Of a stretch of DNA of 64,000 bases, positions 25,698 to 35,949 are shown piece by piece. Source of the DNA: Dysgonomonas sp. 25. GTDB lineage: Bacteria > Bacteroidota > Bacteroidia > Bacteroidales > Dysgonomonadaceae. The notes below the pieces were generated by a model. The model saw only the letters and a program-made list of their open reading frames with translations, was not told the DNA's origin and searched no databases. The first letter of the stretch is position 1. Each line of letters starts with the position of its first letter. The stretch is from assembly GCF_010501075.1 (NCBI RefSeq), contig NZ_QVMN01000008.1, forward strand, positions 29,541 through 93,540, written 5' to 3'. Both the position numbers and the translations under genes were made by a program.

Positions 25698-25988
25698 ATG
25701 ATTCTATTGAAACCAATTTTGACAGAAAAACAAACGGCGATTACTGAAAAGTATCCTAACCGTTTCGGTTTTCGCGTTTCTCCTGATGCCAACAAAGCTC
25801 AGATAAAGAAAGCGGTAGAAGAAGTTTATAACGTAACAGTCGTATCTGTTAACACGATGAACTATTCGGGCAAGAAGAAAAGCCGTTATACTAAATCGGG
25901 CGTTGTAACAGGAAAAACAAGTGCTTATAAGAAAGCAGTCGTAACCTTGAAAGAGGGCGAAGTAATAGACTTTTTTAGTAATATCTAA
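25698..25988 (+). CDS. rplW: 50S ribosomal protein uL23
   Basis: uL23 sits at the tunnel exit and docks trigger factor and SRP. The 96 residues start MILLKPILTEKQ and contain the typical NRFGFRVSPDANKAQIKKAVEE. It is preceded by a complete AAGGAGG ribosome-binding site, unlike most genes in this window. Confidence 0.96.
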   Translation: MILLKPILTEKQTAITEKYPNRFGFRVSPDANKAQIKKAVEEVYNVTVVSVNTMNYSGKKKSRYTKSGVVTGKTSAYKKAVVTLKEGEVIDFFSNI

Positions 25989-25995
25989 ATAGAAA

Positions 25996-26820
25996 ATGGC
26001 AGTACGTAAATTAAAGCCCACAACACCGGGGCAAAGACACAAGGTTATTGGTACATTCGAAGAAATCACTGCACGTGTACCAGAGAAATCGCTTGTAGTC
26101 GGTAAAAAAGCATCAGGTGGTCGTAACAATACCGGTAAAATGACAGTACGTTATGTCGGTGGCGGTCACAAGAGAAAATACAGAATTATCGACTTCAAGA
26201 GAACAAAAGACGGCATTCCGGCAACAGTAAAATCAATCGAATACGATCCGAACCGTTCGGCACGTATCGCATTGCTATATTACGCTGATGGAGCAAAAGC
26301 ATATATGCTTGCACCACAAGGCTTGGAAGTAGGCCAGACAGTGATGTCAGGAGCAGAAGCTGCACCTGAAGTAGGAAACTCATTGCCATTGGCAAATATA
26401 CCTGTGGGTACCGTTATCCACAACCTGGAATTACGTCCGGGACAAGGAGCCAAAATGGTTCGCTCGGCAGGTGTATTCGCACAGTTGGTATCACGCGAAG
26501 GAACTTACGCAGTTGTTAAAATGCCTTCGGGCGAAATGCGCAAAATCCTAACGACTTGCCGTGCAACGATAGGAACTGTGGGCAACTCAGATCACGCTTT
26601 GGAAAAATCAGGAAAAGCCGGACGCTCTCGCTGGTTAGGCCGCCGTCCTCACAACCGTGGGGTAGTGATGAACCCTGTCGATCACCCAATGGGTGGTGGT
26701 GAAGGTCGCGCTTCAGGAGGTCACCCAAGATCACGTACAGGCTTGTATGCTAAAGGTCTCAAAACAAGAGCTCCTAAAAAGCATTCGTCTAAGTATATAA
26801 TTGAGAGAAGAAAGAAATAA
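25996..26820 (+). CDS. rplB: 50S ribosomal protein uL2
   Basis: uL2 supports subunit joining and the peptidyl-transferase centre. The 274 residues match E. coli in length. The conserved [17 protein letters not shown] near 220 contains the invariant histidine. It starts [14 protein letters not shown], seven bases after rplW. Confidence 0.98.
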   Translation: MAVRKLKPTTPGQRHKVIGTFEEITARVPEKSLVVGKKASGGRNNTGKMTVRYVGGGHKRKYRIIDFKRTKDGIPATVKSIEYDPNRSARIALLYYADGAKAYMLAPQGLEVGQTVMSGAEAAPEVGNSLPLANIPVGTVIHNLELRPGQGAKMVRSAGVFAQLVSREGTYAVVKMPSGEMRKILTTCRATIGTVGNSDHALEKSGKAGRSRWLGRRPHNRGVVMNPVDHPMGGGEGRASGGHPRSRTGLYAKGLKTRAPKKHSSKYIIERRKK

Positions 26821-26842
26821 CCTGATTAATTAAAGAATAAAT

Positions 26843-27112
26843 ATGAGTCGTTCATTAAAAAAAGGTCCATATATTAACGTTAAGCTCGAGAAAAAAATCC
26901 TGGCTATGAATGAGTCGGGAAAGAAAGCTGTAGTTAAGACATGGGCAAGAGCTTCGATGATATCACCAGACTTCGTAGGACACACAATAGCTGTGCACAA
27001 CGGAAATAAATTCATCCCTGTATATGTTACAGAGAATATGGTAGGTCACAAACTCGGCGAGTTTTCACTTACCCGCAATTTCCGTGGTCATGGAGGTAAT
27101 AAGAAAAAATAA
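26843..27112 (+). CDS. rpsS: 30S ribosomal protein uS19
   Basis: uS19 is in the 30S head near the A-site finger. The 89 residues begin [11 protein letters not shown] and contain [19 protein letters not shown] and [14 protein letters not shown], all standard. Confidence 0.97.
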   Translation: MSRSLKKGPYINVKLEKKILAMNESGKKAVVKTWARASMISPDFVGHTIAVHNGNKFIPVYVTENMVGHKLGEFSLTRNFRGHGGNKKK

Positions 27113-27157
27113 ATCATAGCAGAAGCCACATAATTATTAAAAAGAAACAGTAAAAAA

Positions 27158-27565
27158 ATGGGTGCTAGAAAAAGATTAACAGCCGAAAAGAGAAAAGAAG
27201 CTAACAAAGCTGTCTCTTTGGCAAAGTTGAATAACGTTCCTACTTCACCACGAAAAATGCGCCTTGTAGTAGACATGATTCGTGGAATGGAAGTTTTCAA
27301 AGCTCTCGGTGTATTGAAATTTTCAAACAAAGAAGCCGCTGCAAGAGTTGAAAAACTATTGCGTTCGGCTATCGCTAACTGGGAAGCTAAGAATGAGCGT
27401 AGAGCAGAAAGCGGAGAGTTATACATCTCATTGATAAAAGTAGATGGTGGAGCAATGCTTAAACGTTTGCGTCCCGCGCCGCAAGGCCGTGGATACCGTA
27501 TCCGTAAGCGTTCCAACCACGTAACTCTTCAGGTAGATACAATAAAAAATGATAATCAAAACTAA
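27158..27565 (+). CDS. rplV: 50S ribosomal protein uL22
   Basis: uL22 lines the exit tunnel. The 135 residues exceed the 110 of E. coli because of short additions at both ends, beginning [17 protein letters not shown]. The beta-hairpin region [19 protein letters not shown] is intact, with no change suggestive of macrolide resistance. Confidence 0.97.
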   Translation: MGARKRLTAEKRKEANKAVSLAKLNNVPTSPRKMRLVVDMIRGMEVFKALGVLKFSNKEAAARVEKLLRSAIANWEAKNERRAESGELYISLIKVDGGAMLKRLRPAPQGRGYRIRKRSNHVTLQVDTIKNDNQN

Positions 27566-27572
27566 TAGGTAG

Positions 27573-28304
27573 ATGGGACAAAAAGTAAATCCAATAGCAA
27601 ATCGTTTAGGAATCATCCGTGGATGGGATTCTAACTGGTATGGAGGTAAGAATTACGGCGCCACTCTTCTCGAAGACAGCAAAATCCGTAAATATCTTAA
27701 TGCCCGTCTTGCCAAAGCGAGTGTATCGCGCATTATCATTGAACGTACATTGAAACTCGTTACAATCACCGTTTGTACAGCACGCCCCGGTATCATCATC
27801 GGTAAAGGCGGACAAGAAGTAGACAAACTGAAAGAAGAGTTGAAAAAAATCACTGACAAAGATATCCAAATCAATATCTTCGAAGTTAAAAAGCCGGAGA
27901 TGGATGCCGTAATCGTAGCAAACAACATTGCACGCCAGTTGGAAGGTAAAATCGCCTACCGCCGTGCCGTGAAAATGGCTATCGCATCCACTATGCGCAT
28001 GGGAGCAGAAGGTATCAAAATTCAAGTATCAGGCCGTTTGAATGGCGCTGAAATGGCACGTTCCGAAATGTATAAAGAAGGACGTACACCACTTCACACA
28101 TTCCGTGCCGATATCGACTATGCTCATGCCGAAGCTTTGACCAAAGTAGGATTGATAGGAATCAAAGTATGGATATGCCGTGGAGAAGTTTACGGCAAGC
28201 AAGACCTCTCGCCATCATTTGCAGCGTCTAAGGATAACAATTCCGGAGGACAACGCCGCGAAGGAGGCAACCGTGGAGGTTCCAAGAGAAATAAGAGAAA
28301 ATAA
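27573..28304 (+). CDS. rpsC: 30S ribosomal protein uS3
   Basis: uS3 forms part of the mRNA entry channel. The 243 residues carry the KH domain motif [14 protein letters not shown] and the [16 protein letters not shown] stretch. A Gly/Arg/Asn/Lys-rich C-terminal tail adds about ten residues to the usual end. Confidence 0.97.
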   Translation: MGQKVNPIANRLGIIRGWDSNWYGGKNYGATLLEDSKIRKYLNARLAKASVSRIIIERTLKLVTITVCTARPGIIIGKGGQEVDKLKEELKKITDKDIQINIFEVKKPEMDAVIVANNIARQLEGKIAYRRAVKMAIASTMRMGAEGIKIQVSGRLNGAEMARSEMYKEGRTPLHTFRADIDYAHAEALTKVGLIGIKVWICRGEVYGKQDLSPSFAASKDNNSGGQRREGGNRGGSKRNKRK

Positions 28305-28323
28305 GCATTAAACGTTTGAAGAA

Positions 28324-28752
28324 ATGTTACAACCTAAGAAAACAAAATTCAGAAGACAGCAAAAAGGCCGCATGAAAGGTGAAGCCCAAAGAGGACACCA
28401 ATTGGCATTCGGTTCATTCGGAATCAAAACATTAGATTCTAAATGGATTACAGGACGCCAGATAGAAGCAGCCCGTATTGCAGTGACTCGTTACATGCAG
28501 CGTCAAGGACAAGTTTGGGTTAGAATTTTCCCTGATAAGCCAATCACTAAGAAACCTGCCGAAGTACGTATGGGTAAGGGTAAAGGTTCGCCAGAAGGAT
28601 TTGTGGCACCAGTTACCCCGGGCCGTATAATATTCGAAATCGAAGGCGTTTCTTTCGAAGTAGCTAAGGAAGCATTACGTCTGGCAGCACAAAAACTCCC
28701 TGTGAAAACAAAGTTCGTTGTGCGTCGTGACTATGATTTAACTCAAAAATAA
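28324..28752 (+). CDS. rplP: 50S ribosomal protein uL16
   Basis: uL16 helps position A-site tRNA. The 142 residues start [19 protein letters not shown] and contain [16 protein letters not shown], both hallmarks. It lies between rpsC and rpmC with gaps of 19 and 11 bases. Confidence 0.97.
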   Translation: MLQPKKTKFRRQQKGRMKGEAQRGHQLAFGSFGIKTLDSKWITGRQIEAARIAVTRYMQRQGQVWVRIFPDKPITKKPAEVRMGKGKGSPEGFVAPVTPGRIIFEIEGVSFEVAKEALRLAAQKLPVKTKFVVRRDYDLTQK

Positions 28753-28763
28753 TCTGAATCGTT

Positions 28764-28958
28764 ATGAAAATAGCAGAAGTAAGAGAATTGTCTGACAAAG
28801 AATTATTGGAAAGACTGGACGCCGAGAGAATCGCGCTCACTCAAATGAAATTGAACCACAGTGTATCTCCGTTGGATAGTTCGGCCGATATCAAAAAGAA
28901 ACGTCGCGACATCGCACGTTTCCTTACAGAACTTCGCCAAAGAGGTATTAAAAAATAA
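28764..28958 (+). CDS. rpmC: 50S ribosomal protein uL29
   Basis: uL29 is a small helical protein at the tunnel exit. Its 64 residues include MKIAEVRELSDKELLERL and the C-terminal RRDIARFLTELRQRG, matching the family. Confidence 0.95.
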   Translation: MKIAEVRELSDKELLERLDAERIALTQMKLNHSVSPLDSSADIKKKRRDIARFLTELRQRGIKK

Positions 28959-28970
28959 TCTTAAAAGCTG

Positions 28971-29228
28971 ATGGAAACGAGAAATTTAAGAAAAGAAAGA
29001 ATCGGGGTCGTTTTCAGTAACAAAATGGATAAAACCATCACCGTTGCTGTAAAATGGAAAGAGAAACACCCTATTTACGGAAAATTCGTGAACAAAACGA
29101 AAAAATACCACGCTCATGACGAAAAGAACGAGTGCAACCAAGGCGATACAGTACGTATCATGGAAACTCGTCCGTTGAGTAAAACTAAGAGATGGAGATT
29201 AGTAGAAATAATCGAAAGGGCTAAATAA
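28971..29228 (+). CDS. rpsQ: 30S ribosomal protein uS17
   Basis: uS17 is an early assembly protein of the 30S body. The 85 residues contain [21 protein letters not shown], the Bacteroidota form of the family N-terminus, and [20 protein letters not shown] near the end. Confidence 0.96.
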   Translation: METRNLRKERIGVVFSNKMDKTITVAVKWKEKHPIYGKFVNKTKKYHAHDEKNECNQGDTVRIMETRPLSKTKRWRLVEIIERAK

Positions 29229-29230
29229 TT

Positions 29231-29596
29231 ATGATACAACAAGAATCAAGATTAGTCGTAACCGACAACAGCGGAGCAAGAGAATGCTTGTGTATCCGCG
29301 TATTAGGCGGAACAAAAAGACGCTATGCGTCTGTAGGGGATGTAATCGTAGTTGCTATCAAGAATGTAATCCCTTCGAGTGATATTAAAAAAGGTGCTGT
29401 AACAAAAGCAGTAGTAGTGCGTACCAAGAAAGAAGTTCGCCGTGCCGACGGATCATACATCCGTTTCGACGACAACGCTTGCGTATTGCTCAATGCTGCA
29501 GGCGAAATGAGAGGTAGCCGTATCTTCGGACCGGTAGCCCGCGAACTTCGTGCTACAAACATGAAGATTGTTTCACTTGCACCCGAAGTGCTTTAA
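29231..29596 (+). CDS. rplN: 50S ribosomal protein uL14
   Basis: uL14 forms inter-subunit bridges. The 121 residues begin [18 protein letters not shown] and end EVL, with [13 protein letters not shown] present. It is two bases from rpsQ, so translation is probably coupled. Confidence 0.97.
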   Translation: MIQQESRLVVTDNSGARECLCIRVLGGTKRRYASVGDVIVVAIKNVIPSSDIKKGAVTKAVVVRTKKEVRRADGSYIRFDDNACVLLNAAGEMRGSRIFGPVARELRATNMKIVSLAPEVL

Positions 29597-29616
29597 TCCC
29601 ATAAAACGAAGAAGTA

Positions 29617-29943
29617 ATGAGCAAATTACATGTCAAAAAAGGCGACGAAGTAGTAATCCTTGCAGGAAAAGACAAGGGAGCTACAGGCCGTATACTTAAA
29701 GTCTTTATTAAAACACAACGTGCCATCGTAGAAGGCCGTAATATGATGAAGAAAAGTGCGAAGCCAAGCGCCAACAATCCTCAAGGAGGATTCGAAGAAA
29801 AAGAAGCACCGATCCATATATCTAACCTCGCTTTGAATATCAGAGATTCAAAAACAGGCAAGCTGTTGAAAATCGGTCGCAAGAGAAACAGTGAAGGAAG
29901 ATTAGTACGTTACGTAAAAACAACAGGGGAGGAAATTAAATAA
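29617..29943 (+). CDS. rplX: 50S ribosomal protein uL24
   Basis: uL24 starts 50S assembly. The 108 residues carry the KOW motif [20 protein letters not shown] at the N-terminus. The stop overlaps the rplE start by one base (TAATG). Confidence 0.96.
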   Translation: MSKLHVKKGDEVVILAGKDKGATGRILKVFIKTQRAIVEGRNMMKKSAKPSANNPQGGFEEKEAPIHISNLALNIRDSKTGKLLKIGRKRNSEGRLVRYVKTTGEEIK

Positions 29944-30503
29944 TGGCAAGTACAACAACCCTCAAAACAGATTATAGAGAGCGTATTGTAGCCTCTTTGA
30001 TGAAAGAGTTCGGCTACAAATCGCCAATGCAGGTTCCGGTTTTGCAAAAAATCGTTGTGAACCAAGGTTTGGGTATCGCTGTTGCAGATAAAAAAATTAT
30101 CGAAACCGCCATCAACGAACTCACCGCTATCACAGGTCAGAAAGCAGTAGCAACCTACTCGAAGAAAGATATATCTAACTTCAAGTTGCGTAAGAAAATG
30201 CCTATCGGCGTGATGGTTACACTACGTCACGACAAAATGTACGAGTTCCTCGAAAGACTCGTTCGCGTAGCATTGCCACGTATCCGTGACTTCAAAGGTA
30301 TCGAAAGCAAATTGGACGGAAGAGGAAACTATACGCTCGGAATCGAAGAGCAAATCATCTTCCCCGAAATTAATATCGATAATATTACCAAAATATTGGG
30401 AATGAATATTACCTTTGTGACCTCTGCGCAAACAGATGAAGAAGGCTATGCTCTTTTGAAAGAGTTTGGACTACCGTTTAAAGATAACGCTAAAAAGAAT
30501 TAA
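29943..30503 (+). CDS. rplE: 50S ribosomal protein uL5
   Basis: uL5 binds 5S rRNA and contacts P-site tRNA. The 186 residues include KIVVNQGLG near the start and [15 protein letters not shown], both standard. It is coupled to rplX by a one-base overlap. Confidence 0.97.
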   Translation: MASTTTLKTDYRERIVASLMKEFGYKSPMQVPVLQKIVVNQGLGIAVADKKIIETAINELTAITGQKAVATYSKKDISNFKLRKKMPIGVMVTLRHDKMYEFLERLVRVALPRIRDFKGIESKLDGRGNYTLGIEEQIIFPEINIDNITKILGMNITFVTSAQTDEEGYALLKEFGLPFKDNAKKN

Positions 30504-30506
30504 AGA

Positions 30507-30776
30507 ATGGCAAAAGAATCAATGAAAGCTCGCGAGGTAAAGCGTGCAAAATTAGTAGCTAAATACGCTGCCAAAAGAGCTCAGCTCAAGGCAGAAGGAG
30601 ACTACGACGCTTTGCAAGCATTGCCAAAGAACGCTTCTCCGGTACGTTTGCACAATCGTTGCTCTATCACTGGCCGTCCGAAAGGATATATCCGCCAGTT
30701 TGGAATTTCGCGTATTCAATTCCGCGAAATGGCATCGAAAGGCTTGATCCCGGGAGTGAAAAAGGCGAGCTGGTAA
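30507..30776 (+). CDS. rpsN: 30S ribosomal protein uS14, zinc-free form
   Basis: uS14 is in the 30S head. The 89-residue length and [18 protein letters not shown] identify the long C-minus form, which lacks the CxxC pairs of the zinc form. It starts three bases after rplE and is followed by a 115-base gap with two structured repeats. Confidence 0.96.
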   Translation: MAKESMKAREVKRAKLVAKYAAKRAQLKAEGDYDALQALPKNASPVRLHNRCSITGRPKGYIRQFGISRIQFREMASKGLIPGVKKASW

Positions 30777-30789
30777 GAATAAAATTACG

Positions 30790-30821
30790 AATGGTGAATT
30801 ATAAACACATAATTCATCATT
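30790..30821 (+). repeat. Stem-loop repeat in the rpsN-rpsH gap
   Basis: AATGGTGAATTAT and ATAATTCATCATT pair over 13 positions with one wobble around AAACAC. Direct repeats of the TAATTCA type continue to 30838. The composition resembles the AATTCATAATTC repeats found between genes in many Bacteroidota. Confidence 0.65.
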
Positions 30822-30851
30822 CTTAATCTATAATTCACAAAAGTTTTAAAT

Positions 30852-30875
30852 ATTGTCCCGATAATCGGGATCAAT
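30852..30875 (+). promoter_or_regulatory. Palindrome upstream of rpsH
   Basis: TCCCGAT-A-ATCGGGA (30856-30870) is a perfect palindrome, widened by ATTG/CAAT arms. It lies 16 bases before the rpsH start and could be an RNA hairpin covering the start region or a protein-binding site. Confidence 0.6.
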
Positions 30876-30891
30876 TTAATTAATTTATTTT

Positions 30892-31287
30892 ATGACAGAT
30901 CCAATAGCAGATTATTTGACGCGTGTTCGCAATGCTATTATGGCGAAACACAGAGTGGTAGAGATACCTGCGTCGAATTTGAAAAAAGAGATTACTAAAA
31001 TTCTCTTAGAAAAAGGCTACATACTTAACTATAAGTTTGTAGACGAAGGACCTCAAGGAAGCATCAAAATAGCCTTGAAGTACGATCCGGTAAACAAAGT
31101 GAACGCAATTAAGAAATTAATTCGTGTTTCTAAGCCAGGTCTTCGTAAGTACACAGGATACCAAGATATCCCCCGCGTACTCAACGGACTGGGCATAGCA
31201 GTGTTATCTACCTCTAAAGGTGTAATGACAGACAAAGAAGCACGCGACCTGAAGGTAGGCGGAGAAGTTTTATGTTATGTTTATTAA
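30892..31287 (+). CDS. rpsH: 30S ribosomal protein uS8
   Basis: uS8 binds 16S rRNA helix 21 and in E. coli represses the spc operon. The 131 residues begin [15 protein letters not shown] and end with the VLCYVY form typical of the family. The palindrome just upstream is a candidate place for autoregulation. Confidence 0.97.
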   Translation: MTDPIADYLTRVRNAIMAKHRVVEIPASNLKKEITKILLEKGYILNYKFVDEGPQGSIKIALKYDPVNKVNAIKKLIRVSKPGLRKYTGYQDIPRVLNGLGIAVLSTSKGVMTDKEARDLKVGGEVLCYVY

Positions 31288-31294
31288 TTAAGAG

Positions 31295-31299
31295 GGAGG
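31295..31299 (+). promoter_or_regulatory. Shine-Dalgarno site of rplF
   Basis: GGAGG lies ten bases before the rplF ATG in the stretch AGAGGGAGGATAACAAATT. It is one of only a few strong matches in the window. Confidence 0.65.
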
Positions 31300-31309
31300 A
31301 TAACAAATT

Positions 31310-31861
31310 ATGTCAAGAATAGGAAAATTACCGATAAGCATCCCTGCAGGCGTTACCATTACCCAAAACGGTAATGTAGTAACAGTGAAAGGTCCTAAAG
31401 GCGAACTTAATCAAGAAATCAATCCTGCTATCGAAGTTAAAGTTGAAGGAGCAGAACTTACCGTAAGCCGTCCGGACGATTCGAAAGAAAACCGTTCGAT
31501 GCACGGACTTTACAGATCGCTTCTCAACAACATGGTGATTGGAGTTTCTGAAGGATATCGCAAAGAATTAGAATTGGTAGGGGTTGGTTACCGTGCTTCG
31601 AACGAAGGACAGGTACTCGAACTTTCGCTCGGTTACACACACCAGATTTTCTTGAAATTACCGAAAGAAATCATTCTGGAAACTAAAGCTGAGAGAAACA
31701 AAAACCCGCTTATCATTCTCGAATCTTGCGATAAGCAATTAATCGGCCAAGTTTGCGCTAAAATTCGCTCGTTCCGTAAACCTGAGCCTTACAAAGGAAA
31801 AGGTATACGCTTCGTAGGCGAACAAATACGCCGCAAGTCTGGAAAAGCCGCAGGTAAATAA
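31310..31861 (+). CDS. rplF: 50S ribosomal protein uL6
   Basis: uL6 lies near the factor-binding site. The 183 residues begin [15 protein letters not shown] and end with [25 protein letters not shown] ribosome-binding site precedes it. Confidence 0.97.
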   Translation: MSRIGKLPISIPAGVTITQNGNVVTVKGPKGELNQEINPAIEVKVEGAELTVSRPDDSKENRSMHGLYRSLLNNMVIGVSEGYRKELELVGVGYRASNEGQVLELSLGYTHQIFLKLPKEIILETKAERNKNPLIILESCDKQLIGQVCAKIRSFRKPEPYKGKGIRFVGEQIRRKSGKAAGK

Positions 31862-31881
31862 TTCATAAACTGAAATTAATC

Positions 31882-32232
31882 ATGGCAATAAAGACAAAAC
31901 AAGATAGAAGAATTAAGATAAAAACGAGAGTACGCGGCCGTATCACAGGTACAGCAGAGCGCCCTCGTCTTACAGTATTCAGAAGCAATAAGCAAATCTA
32001 CGCACAGGTAATAGACGACCTGAGCGGAAAAACACTTGCAGCAGCATCTTCTCTTAAAATGACCGACAAGGCCCCTAAGAAAGAAATCGCCGCCAAAGTA
32101 GGTGAAATGGTTGCTAAAAGTGCTCAAGAAGCAGGTGTAACAACAGTCGTATTCGACCGTAACGGATACCTGTATCATGGTAGAGTTAAAGAATTGGCAG
32201 ATGCTGCCCGTAACGCAGGACTTAAATTTTAA
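31882..32232 (+). CDS. rplR: 50S ribosomal protein uL18
   Basis: uL18 binds 5S rRNA. The 116 residues contain [20 protein letters not shown] and end [20 protein letters not shown], close to the E. coli form. Confidence 0.96.
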   Translation: MAIKTKQDRRIKIKTRVRGRITGTAERPRLTVFRSNKQIYAQVIDDLSGKTLAAASSLKMTDKAPKKEIAAKVGEMVAKSAQEAGVTTVVFDRNGYLYHGRVKELADAARNAGLKF

Positions 32233-32237
32233 TAGAA

Positions 32238-32750
32238 ATGGCAGAAAATAGAGTAAAATCAACCAACGATATCGAATTAAAAGACAGATTAGTTGCCATC
32301 AACCGTGTAACGAAAGCTACAAAAGGTGGACGTCGTTTCAGCTTTGCCGCTATCGTTGTTGTAGGTAACGAAGATGGAATCGTAGGTTGGGGCTTGGGTA
32401 AAGCCGGCGAAGTAACTTCAGCCATTGCTAAAGGCGTTGAAGCAGCTAAAAAGAACCTGATAAAAGTTCCCGTATTGAAAGGAACAATCCCTCACGAACA
32501 AATCGGTAAATTCGGCGGTTCGGAAGTATTCATCAAACCAGCTGCTCCCGGTACAGGAGTAAAAGCAGGGGGTGCGATGCGTTCGGTACTCGAAAGCGTT
32601 GGTATCACCGATGTGATTGCAAAATCGAAAGGTTCGTCTAACCCTCACAACCTTGTGAAAGCTACTTTGGTGGCACTTGGTGAGTTGAGAGATGCATACA
32701 CTGTTGCTCAAAACAGAGGTGTGTCTTTGGAAAAAGTATTTAAAGGTTAA
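32238..32750 (+). CDS. rpsE: 30S ribosomal protein uS5
   Basis: uS5 forms the mRNA entry pore and affects accuracy. The 170 residues contain [22 protein letters not shown] and [15 protein letters not shown]. The loop linked to spectinomycin resistance looks unaltered, as far as can be judged by eye. Confidence 0.96.
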   Translation: MAENRVKSTNDIELKDRLVAINRVTKATKGGRRFSFAAIVVVGNEDGIVGWGLGKAGEVTSAIAKGVEAAKKNLIKVPVLKGTIPHEQIGKFGGSEVFIKPAAPGTGVKAGGAMRSVLESVGITDVIAKSKGSSNPHNLVKATLVALGELRDAYTVAQNRGVSLEKVFKG

Positions 32751-32772
32751 TCTGCAAAGAACATTCTAAATT

Positions 32773-32949
32773 ATGGCAACAATAAAAGTTAAACAAGTAA
32801 GAAGCAGAATCAACTGCCCCAAAGACCAAAAAGCGACATTAGACGCTCTCGGACTTCGCAAGTTGAACCGTGTAATCGAACATCCGGACAACCCTGCTAT
32901 CAGAGGAATGATCAACAAAGTAAAGCACCTCGTTGCAATTGTTGAGTAA
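32773..32949 (+). CDS. rpmD: 50S ribosomal protein uL30
   Basis: This 58-residue protein starts at an ATG 22 bases after rpsE and reads [20 protein letters not shown]; it ends HLVAIVE. Length and the [20 protein letters not shown] segment fit uL30. Some bacteria lack this protein; it is present here. Confidence 0.95.
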   Translation: MATIKVKQVRSRINCPKDQKATLDALGLRKLNRVIEHPDNPAIRGMINKVKHLVAIVE

Positions 32950-32985
32950 TAAACTTTAGTGTATAAGAAATAAAAAATATAGCAT

Positions 32986-33435
32986 ATGAACTTATCTAAT
33001 CTGAAACCTGCAGCAGGTTCTACTAAAACAAGAAAACGTATCGGTCGCGGACCGGGTTCGGGTTTGGGTGGAACTTCGACAAGAGGTCACAAAGGAGCTA
33101 AATCGAGATCGGGTTATTCTAAGAAAATCGGTTTCGAAGGTGGTCAGATGCCAATCCAACGTCGCCTTCCTAAATTCGGTTTCAAAAACATCAACCGAAT
33201 CGAATACAAACCAATCAATTTGGACGTATTGCAACGTATGGCAGAAGCTTCTAATCTGACAAAAATCGACCTACAAGCGTTGATCGATGCCGGATTTGTA
33301 GCTAAAAAACACTTAGTGAAAATTCTTGGAAACGGAACATTGACTGCTAAGCTTGAAGTTGAAGCTCACGCGTTTTCAAAATCGGCAGAAGCAGCTATCA
33401 CAGCAGCAGGTGGAACCGTAACAAAATTAAAGTAA
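32986..33435 (+). CDS. rplO: 50S ribosomal protein uL15
   Basis: uL15 is a late 50S assembly protein with a long N-terminal extension. The 149 residues show KTRKRIGRGPGSGLGGTSTR and FEGGQMPIQRRLPKFGF, both typical. The secY start follows one base after its stop. Confidence 0.97.
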   Translation: MNLSNLKPAAGSTKTRKRIGRGPGSGLGGTSTRGHKGAKSRSGYSKKIGFEGGQMPIQRRLPKFGFKNINRIEYKPINLDVLQRMAEASNLTKIDLQALIDAGFVAKKHLVKILGNGTLTAKLEVEAHAFSKSAEAAITAAGGTVTKLK

Positions 33436-33436
33436 T

Positions 33437-34759
33437 ATGGGACTCGTAAAAACGATAGAAAATATATGGAAGATTGAGGATTTGCGCAAAAGACTCCTCA
33501 TTACTTTCTTTTTCGTAGTGATCTATCGCTTCGGAGTACATGTTGTTCTTCCGGGAGTCGATCCGGATGCCCTCGATGCCCTTCAGGCGAAAGCCTCGGG
33601 TGGTCTATTGGGACTTCTCGATATGTTCTCGGGAGGAGCTTTTGCCAATGCTTCTATTTTTGCGTTGGGTATCATGCCATACATCACAGCATCTATCGTT
33701 ATTCAGTTGCTGGGTATAGCATTACCTTACTTCCAGAAATTGCAGCGCGAAGGCGAAAGCGGACGTACTAAAATGAACCAATACACCCGTTATCTGACAG
33801 TAGCAATACTATTATTCCAAGGACCTGCTTATCTTATCGGAGCATTAGGCGAAGCCGCTCCCGGTGGATTCTGGGACTTCTACCTGCCATCAGCCATTAT
33901 CTTGGCCGGAGGTAGTATGTTTGTCCTCTGGTTAGGAGAACGTATTACAGACAAAGGTATCGGAAACGGAGTATCGTTCATCATCCTTGTAGGTATCATT
34001 GCCCGCCTGCCTCATGCCCTTATCGGTGAATTTACAGCCCGTTTAGGAAATCAGGCCGGAGGTTTGATCATGTTCCTGGTTGAAATCGTATTCCTGCTTT
34101 TGATTATTTGCGGAGGAATCCTGCTTGTACAAGGTACACGCCGTATTCCAGTGCAATATGCTAAAAGAGTAGTTGGTAATAAACAATATGGCGGAGCACG
34201 TCAGTATATCCCTCTCAAGGTGAATGCTGCCAATGTGATGCCTATCATCTTTGCTCAGGCAATTATGTTTATACCTATTACAGTAGCAGGCCTGTTCGAA
34301 GGCGGAGGCGGTTCTTTCATTCAGGCATTTACCGATCATACCAGCATTTGGTACAACTTAGTATTTGCATTCCTGATTATAGCCTTCACATGGCTCTATA
34401 CAGCGGTTACGATCAACCCTGTACAAATGGCCGACGAATTGAAGCGTAATAACGGATTTATTCCGGGCATCAAACCGGGAAAGAAAACGGCCGAGTATAT
34501 CGATAACGTAATGTCTCGTATCACTCTTCCGGGTTCATTGTTCCTTGCCTTGGTAGCCATCATGCCGGCTTTTGCAGGCCTGATAGGCGTAAGCCGCGAG
34601 TTTGCTCAATTCTTTGGAGGTACATCGCTCTTGATTTTGGTGGGAGTTGTATTGGATACGCTCCAACAAATCGAAAGTCACCTCTTGATGAGGCACTATG
34701 ACGGTTTGCTGAAAACAGGAAGAATTAAAGGACGGTCTGGTTCAATAGCAGCATATTAA
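33437..34759 (+). CDS. secY: Protein translocase subunit SecY
   Basis: SecY is the channel of the Sec machinery in the inner membrane. The 440 residues give the expected ten membrane helices. GIMPYITASIVIQLL (helix 2 region), YTRYLTVAI, and the cytoplasmic loop ending near GVSREFAQFFGGTSLLI match the family. The C-terminal MRHYDGLLKTGRIKGR is standard. It lies within the spc group, one base from rplO and followed after 13 bases by map. Confidence 0.98.
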   Translation: MGLVKTIENIWKIEDLRKRLLITFFFVVIYRFGVHVVLPGVDPDALDALQAKASGGLLGLLDMFSGGAFANASIFALGIMPYITASIVIQLLGIALPYFQKLQREGESGRTKMNQYTRYLTVAILLFQGPAYLIGALGEAAPGGFWDFYLPSAIILAGGSMFVLWLGERITDKGIGNGVSFIILVGIIARLPHALIGEFTARLGNQAGGLIMFLVEIVFLLLIICGGILLVQGTRRIPVQYAKRVVGNKQYGGARQYIPLKVNAANVMPIIFAQAIMFIPITVAGLFEGGGGSFIQAFTDHTSIWYNLVFAFLIIAFTWLYTAVTINPVQMADELKRNNGFIPGIKPGKKTAEYIDNVMSRITLPGSLFLALVAIMPAFAGLIGVSREFAQFFGGTSLLILVGVVLDTLQQIESHLLMRHYDGLLKTGRIKGRSGSIAAY

Positions 34760-34772
34760 TAAAGAGCTATAA

Positions 34773-35555
34773 ATGATATTTCTGAAAACAGACGAAGAGA
34801 TTGAATTGATGCGTGAGGCAAACCGCCTTGTCGGAATGACATTGGGCGAGTTAGCCAAGCACATCAAGCCGGGTATAAAAACAATTCGCTTGAATGAAAT
34901 CGCAGAAGAGTTTATCCGCGACCACGGTGCGATACCATCGTTCCTCGGTTACAACGGATTTCCATACTCGCTCTGTATTTCTCAGAACGAAAATGTTGTG
35001 CACGGATTTCCTTCGGAATATGAATTGAAAGACGGAGATATTATATCGGTAGATTGTGGAACCGAGAAAAACGGATTCTGTGGCGATTCGGCTTACACTT
35101 TCCCTGTGGGAGAAGTTGCCGAAGACGTGATGAAGCTGCTCAGAACTACAAAAGAAGCTTTGTATAAAGGAATCGAAAAAGCAGTCGAAGGCAATCGCGT
35201 AGGCGATATAGGCGAGGCTGTACAGACATATTGCGAGAAAAGGGGATACTCAGTTGTACGTGAATTGGTCGGGCATGGAATTGGCCGCAAGATGCACGAA
35301 GAACCGGAAGTTCCTAATTATGGACGTCACGGGGTTGGCCCTCTCCTGAAGAAGGGAATGTGTATCGCCATCGAACCTATGATAAACATGGGAAGCAAGA
35401 ATGTCGTATTCGAATCGGATGGATGGACAGTGCGGACGAAAGACCGTAAACCGTCGGCTCACTTCGAGCATACGGTAGCTATCCGTCAAGGCGAAGCAGA
35501 TATATTATCTACATTTGAATTTATTGAATCTGTATTAGGAAGTAACGCAATTTAA
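34773..35555 (+). CDS. map: Methionine aminopeptidase, type I
   Basis: Map removes the initiator methionine from new proteins. The 260 residues carry all five metal ligands: the two Asp in [17 protein letters not shown], His in [12 protein letters not shown], Glu in IEPMINMG, and Glu in HFEHTVAI. It is the short type Ia without an N-terminal zinc extension. Its place between secY and infA is usual. Confidence 0.97.
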   Translation: MIFLKTDEEIELMREANRLVGMTLGELAKHIKPGIKTIRLNEIAEEFIRDHGAIPSFLGYNGFPYSLCISQNENVVHGFPSEYELKDGDIISVDCGTEKNGFCGDSAYTFPVGEVAEDVMKLLRTTKEALYKGIEKAVEGNRVGDIGEAVQTYCEKRGYSVVRELVGHGIGRKMHEEPEVPNYGRHGVGPLLKKGMCIAIEPMINMGSKNVVFESDGWTVRTKDRKPSAHFEHTVAIRQGEADILSTFEFIESVLGSNAI

Positions 35556-35569
35556 TTAGTAAGAGTTTT

Positions 35570-35788
35570 ATGGCTAAACAATCGGCAATTGAACAGGATG
35601 GAGTAATCGTAGAAGCATTATCGAATGCAATGTTTCGTGTCGAATTAGAAAACGGACATGAGATAACAGCACACATTTCGGGGAAGATGCGTATGCACTA
35701 TATCAAAATCCTTCCCGGAGATAAGGTAAGAGTGGAAATGTCTCCATACGATTTGACCAAAGGTAGAATATCATTCAGATACAAATAA
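35570..35788 (+). CDS. infA: Translation initiation factor IF-1
   Basis: IF-1 blocks the A-site during initiation. The 72 residues form the usual OB-fold and include [25 protein letters not shown]-type segments and the C-terminal [15 protein letters not shown]. It lies 14 bases after map and 12 bases before rpmJ. Confidence 0.97.
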   Translation: MAKQSAIEQDGVIVEALSNAMFRVELENGHEITAHISGKMRMHYIKILPGDKVRVEMSPYDLTKGRISFRYK

Positions 35789-35800
35789 AAAAACGAAGAT

Positions 35801-35917
35801 ATGAAAGTTAGAGCATCAATCAAGAAACGTTCGGCTGACTGTAAAATAGTTAGACGCAAAGGACGTTTGTACGTTATTAACAAAAAAAATCCTAAGTTTA
35901 AACAACGTCAGGGATAA
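35801..35917 (+). CDS. rpmJ: 50S ribosomal protein bL36, zinc-free form
   Basis: This 38-residue protein begins [20 protein letters not shown] and ends [10 protein letters not shown]. The zinc form has three Cys and one His; here only one Cys remains and the His position is Phe. It is therefore the C-minus form, in line with the zinc-free uS14 in the same cluster. Confidence 0.95.
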   Translation: MKVRASIKKRSADCKIVRRKGRLYVINKKNPKFKQRQG

Positions 35918-35949
35918 ATTATTAATTTTGCAAAAATTATCAATATAAT

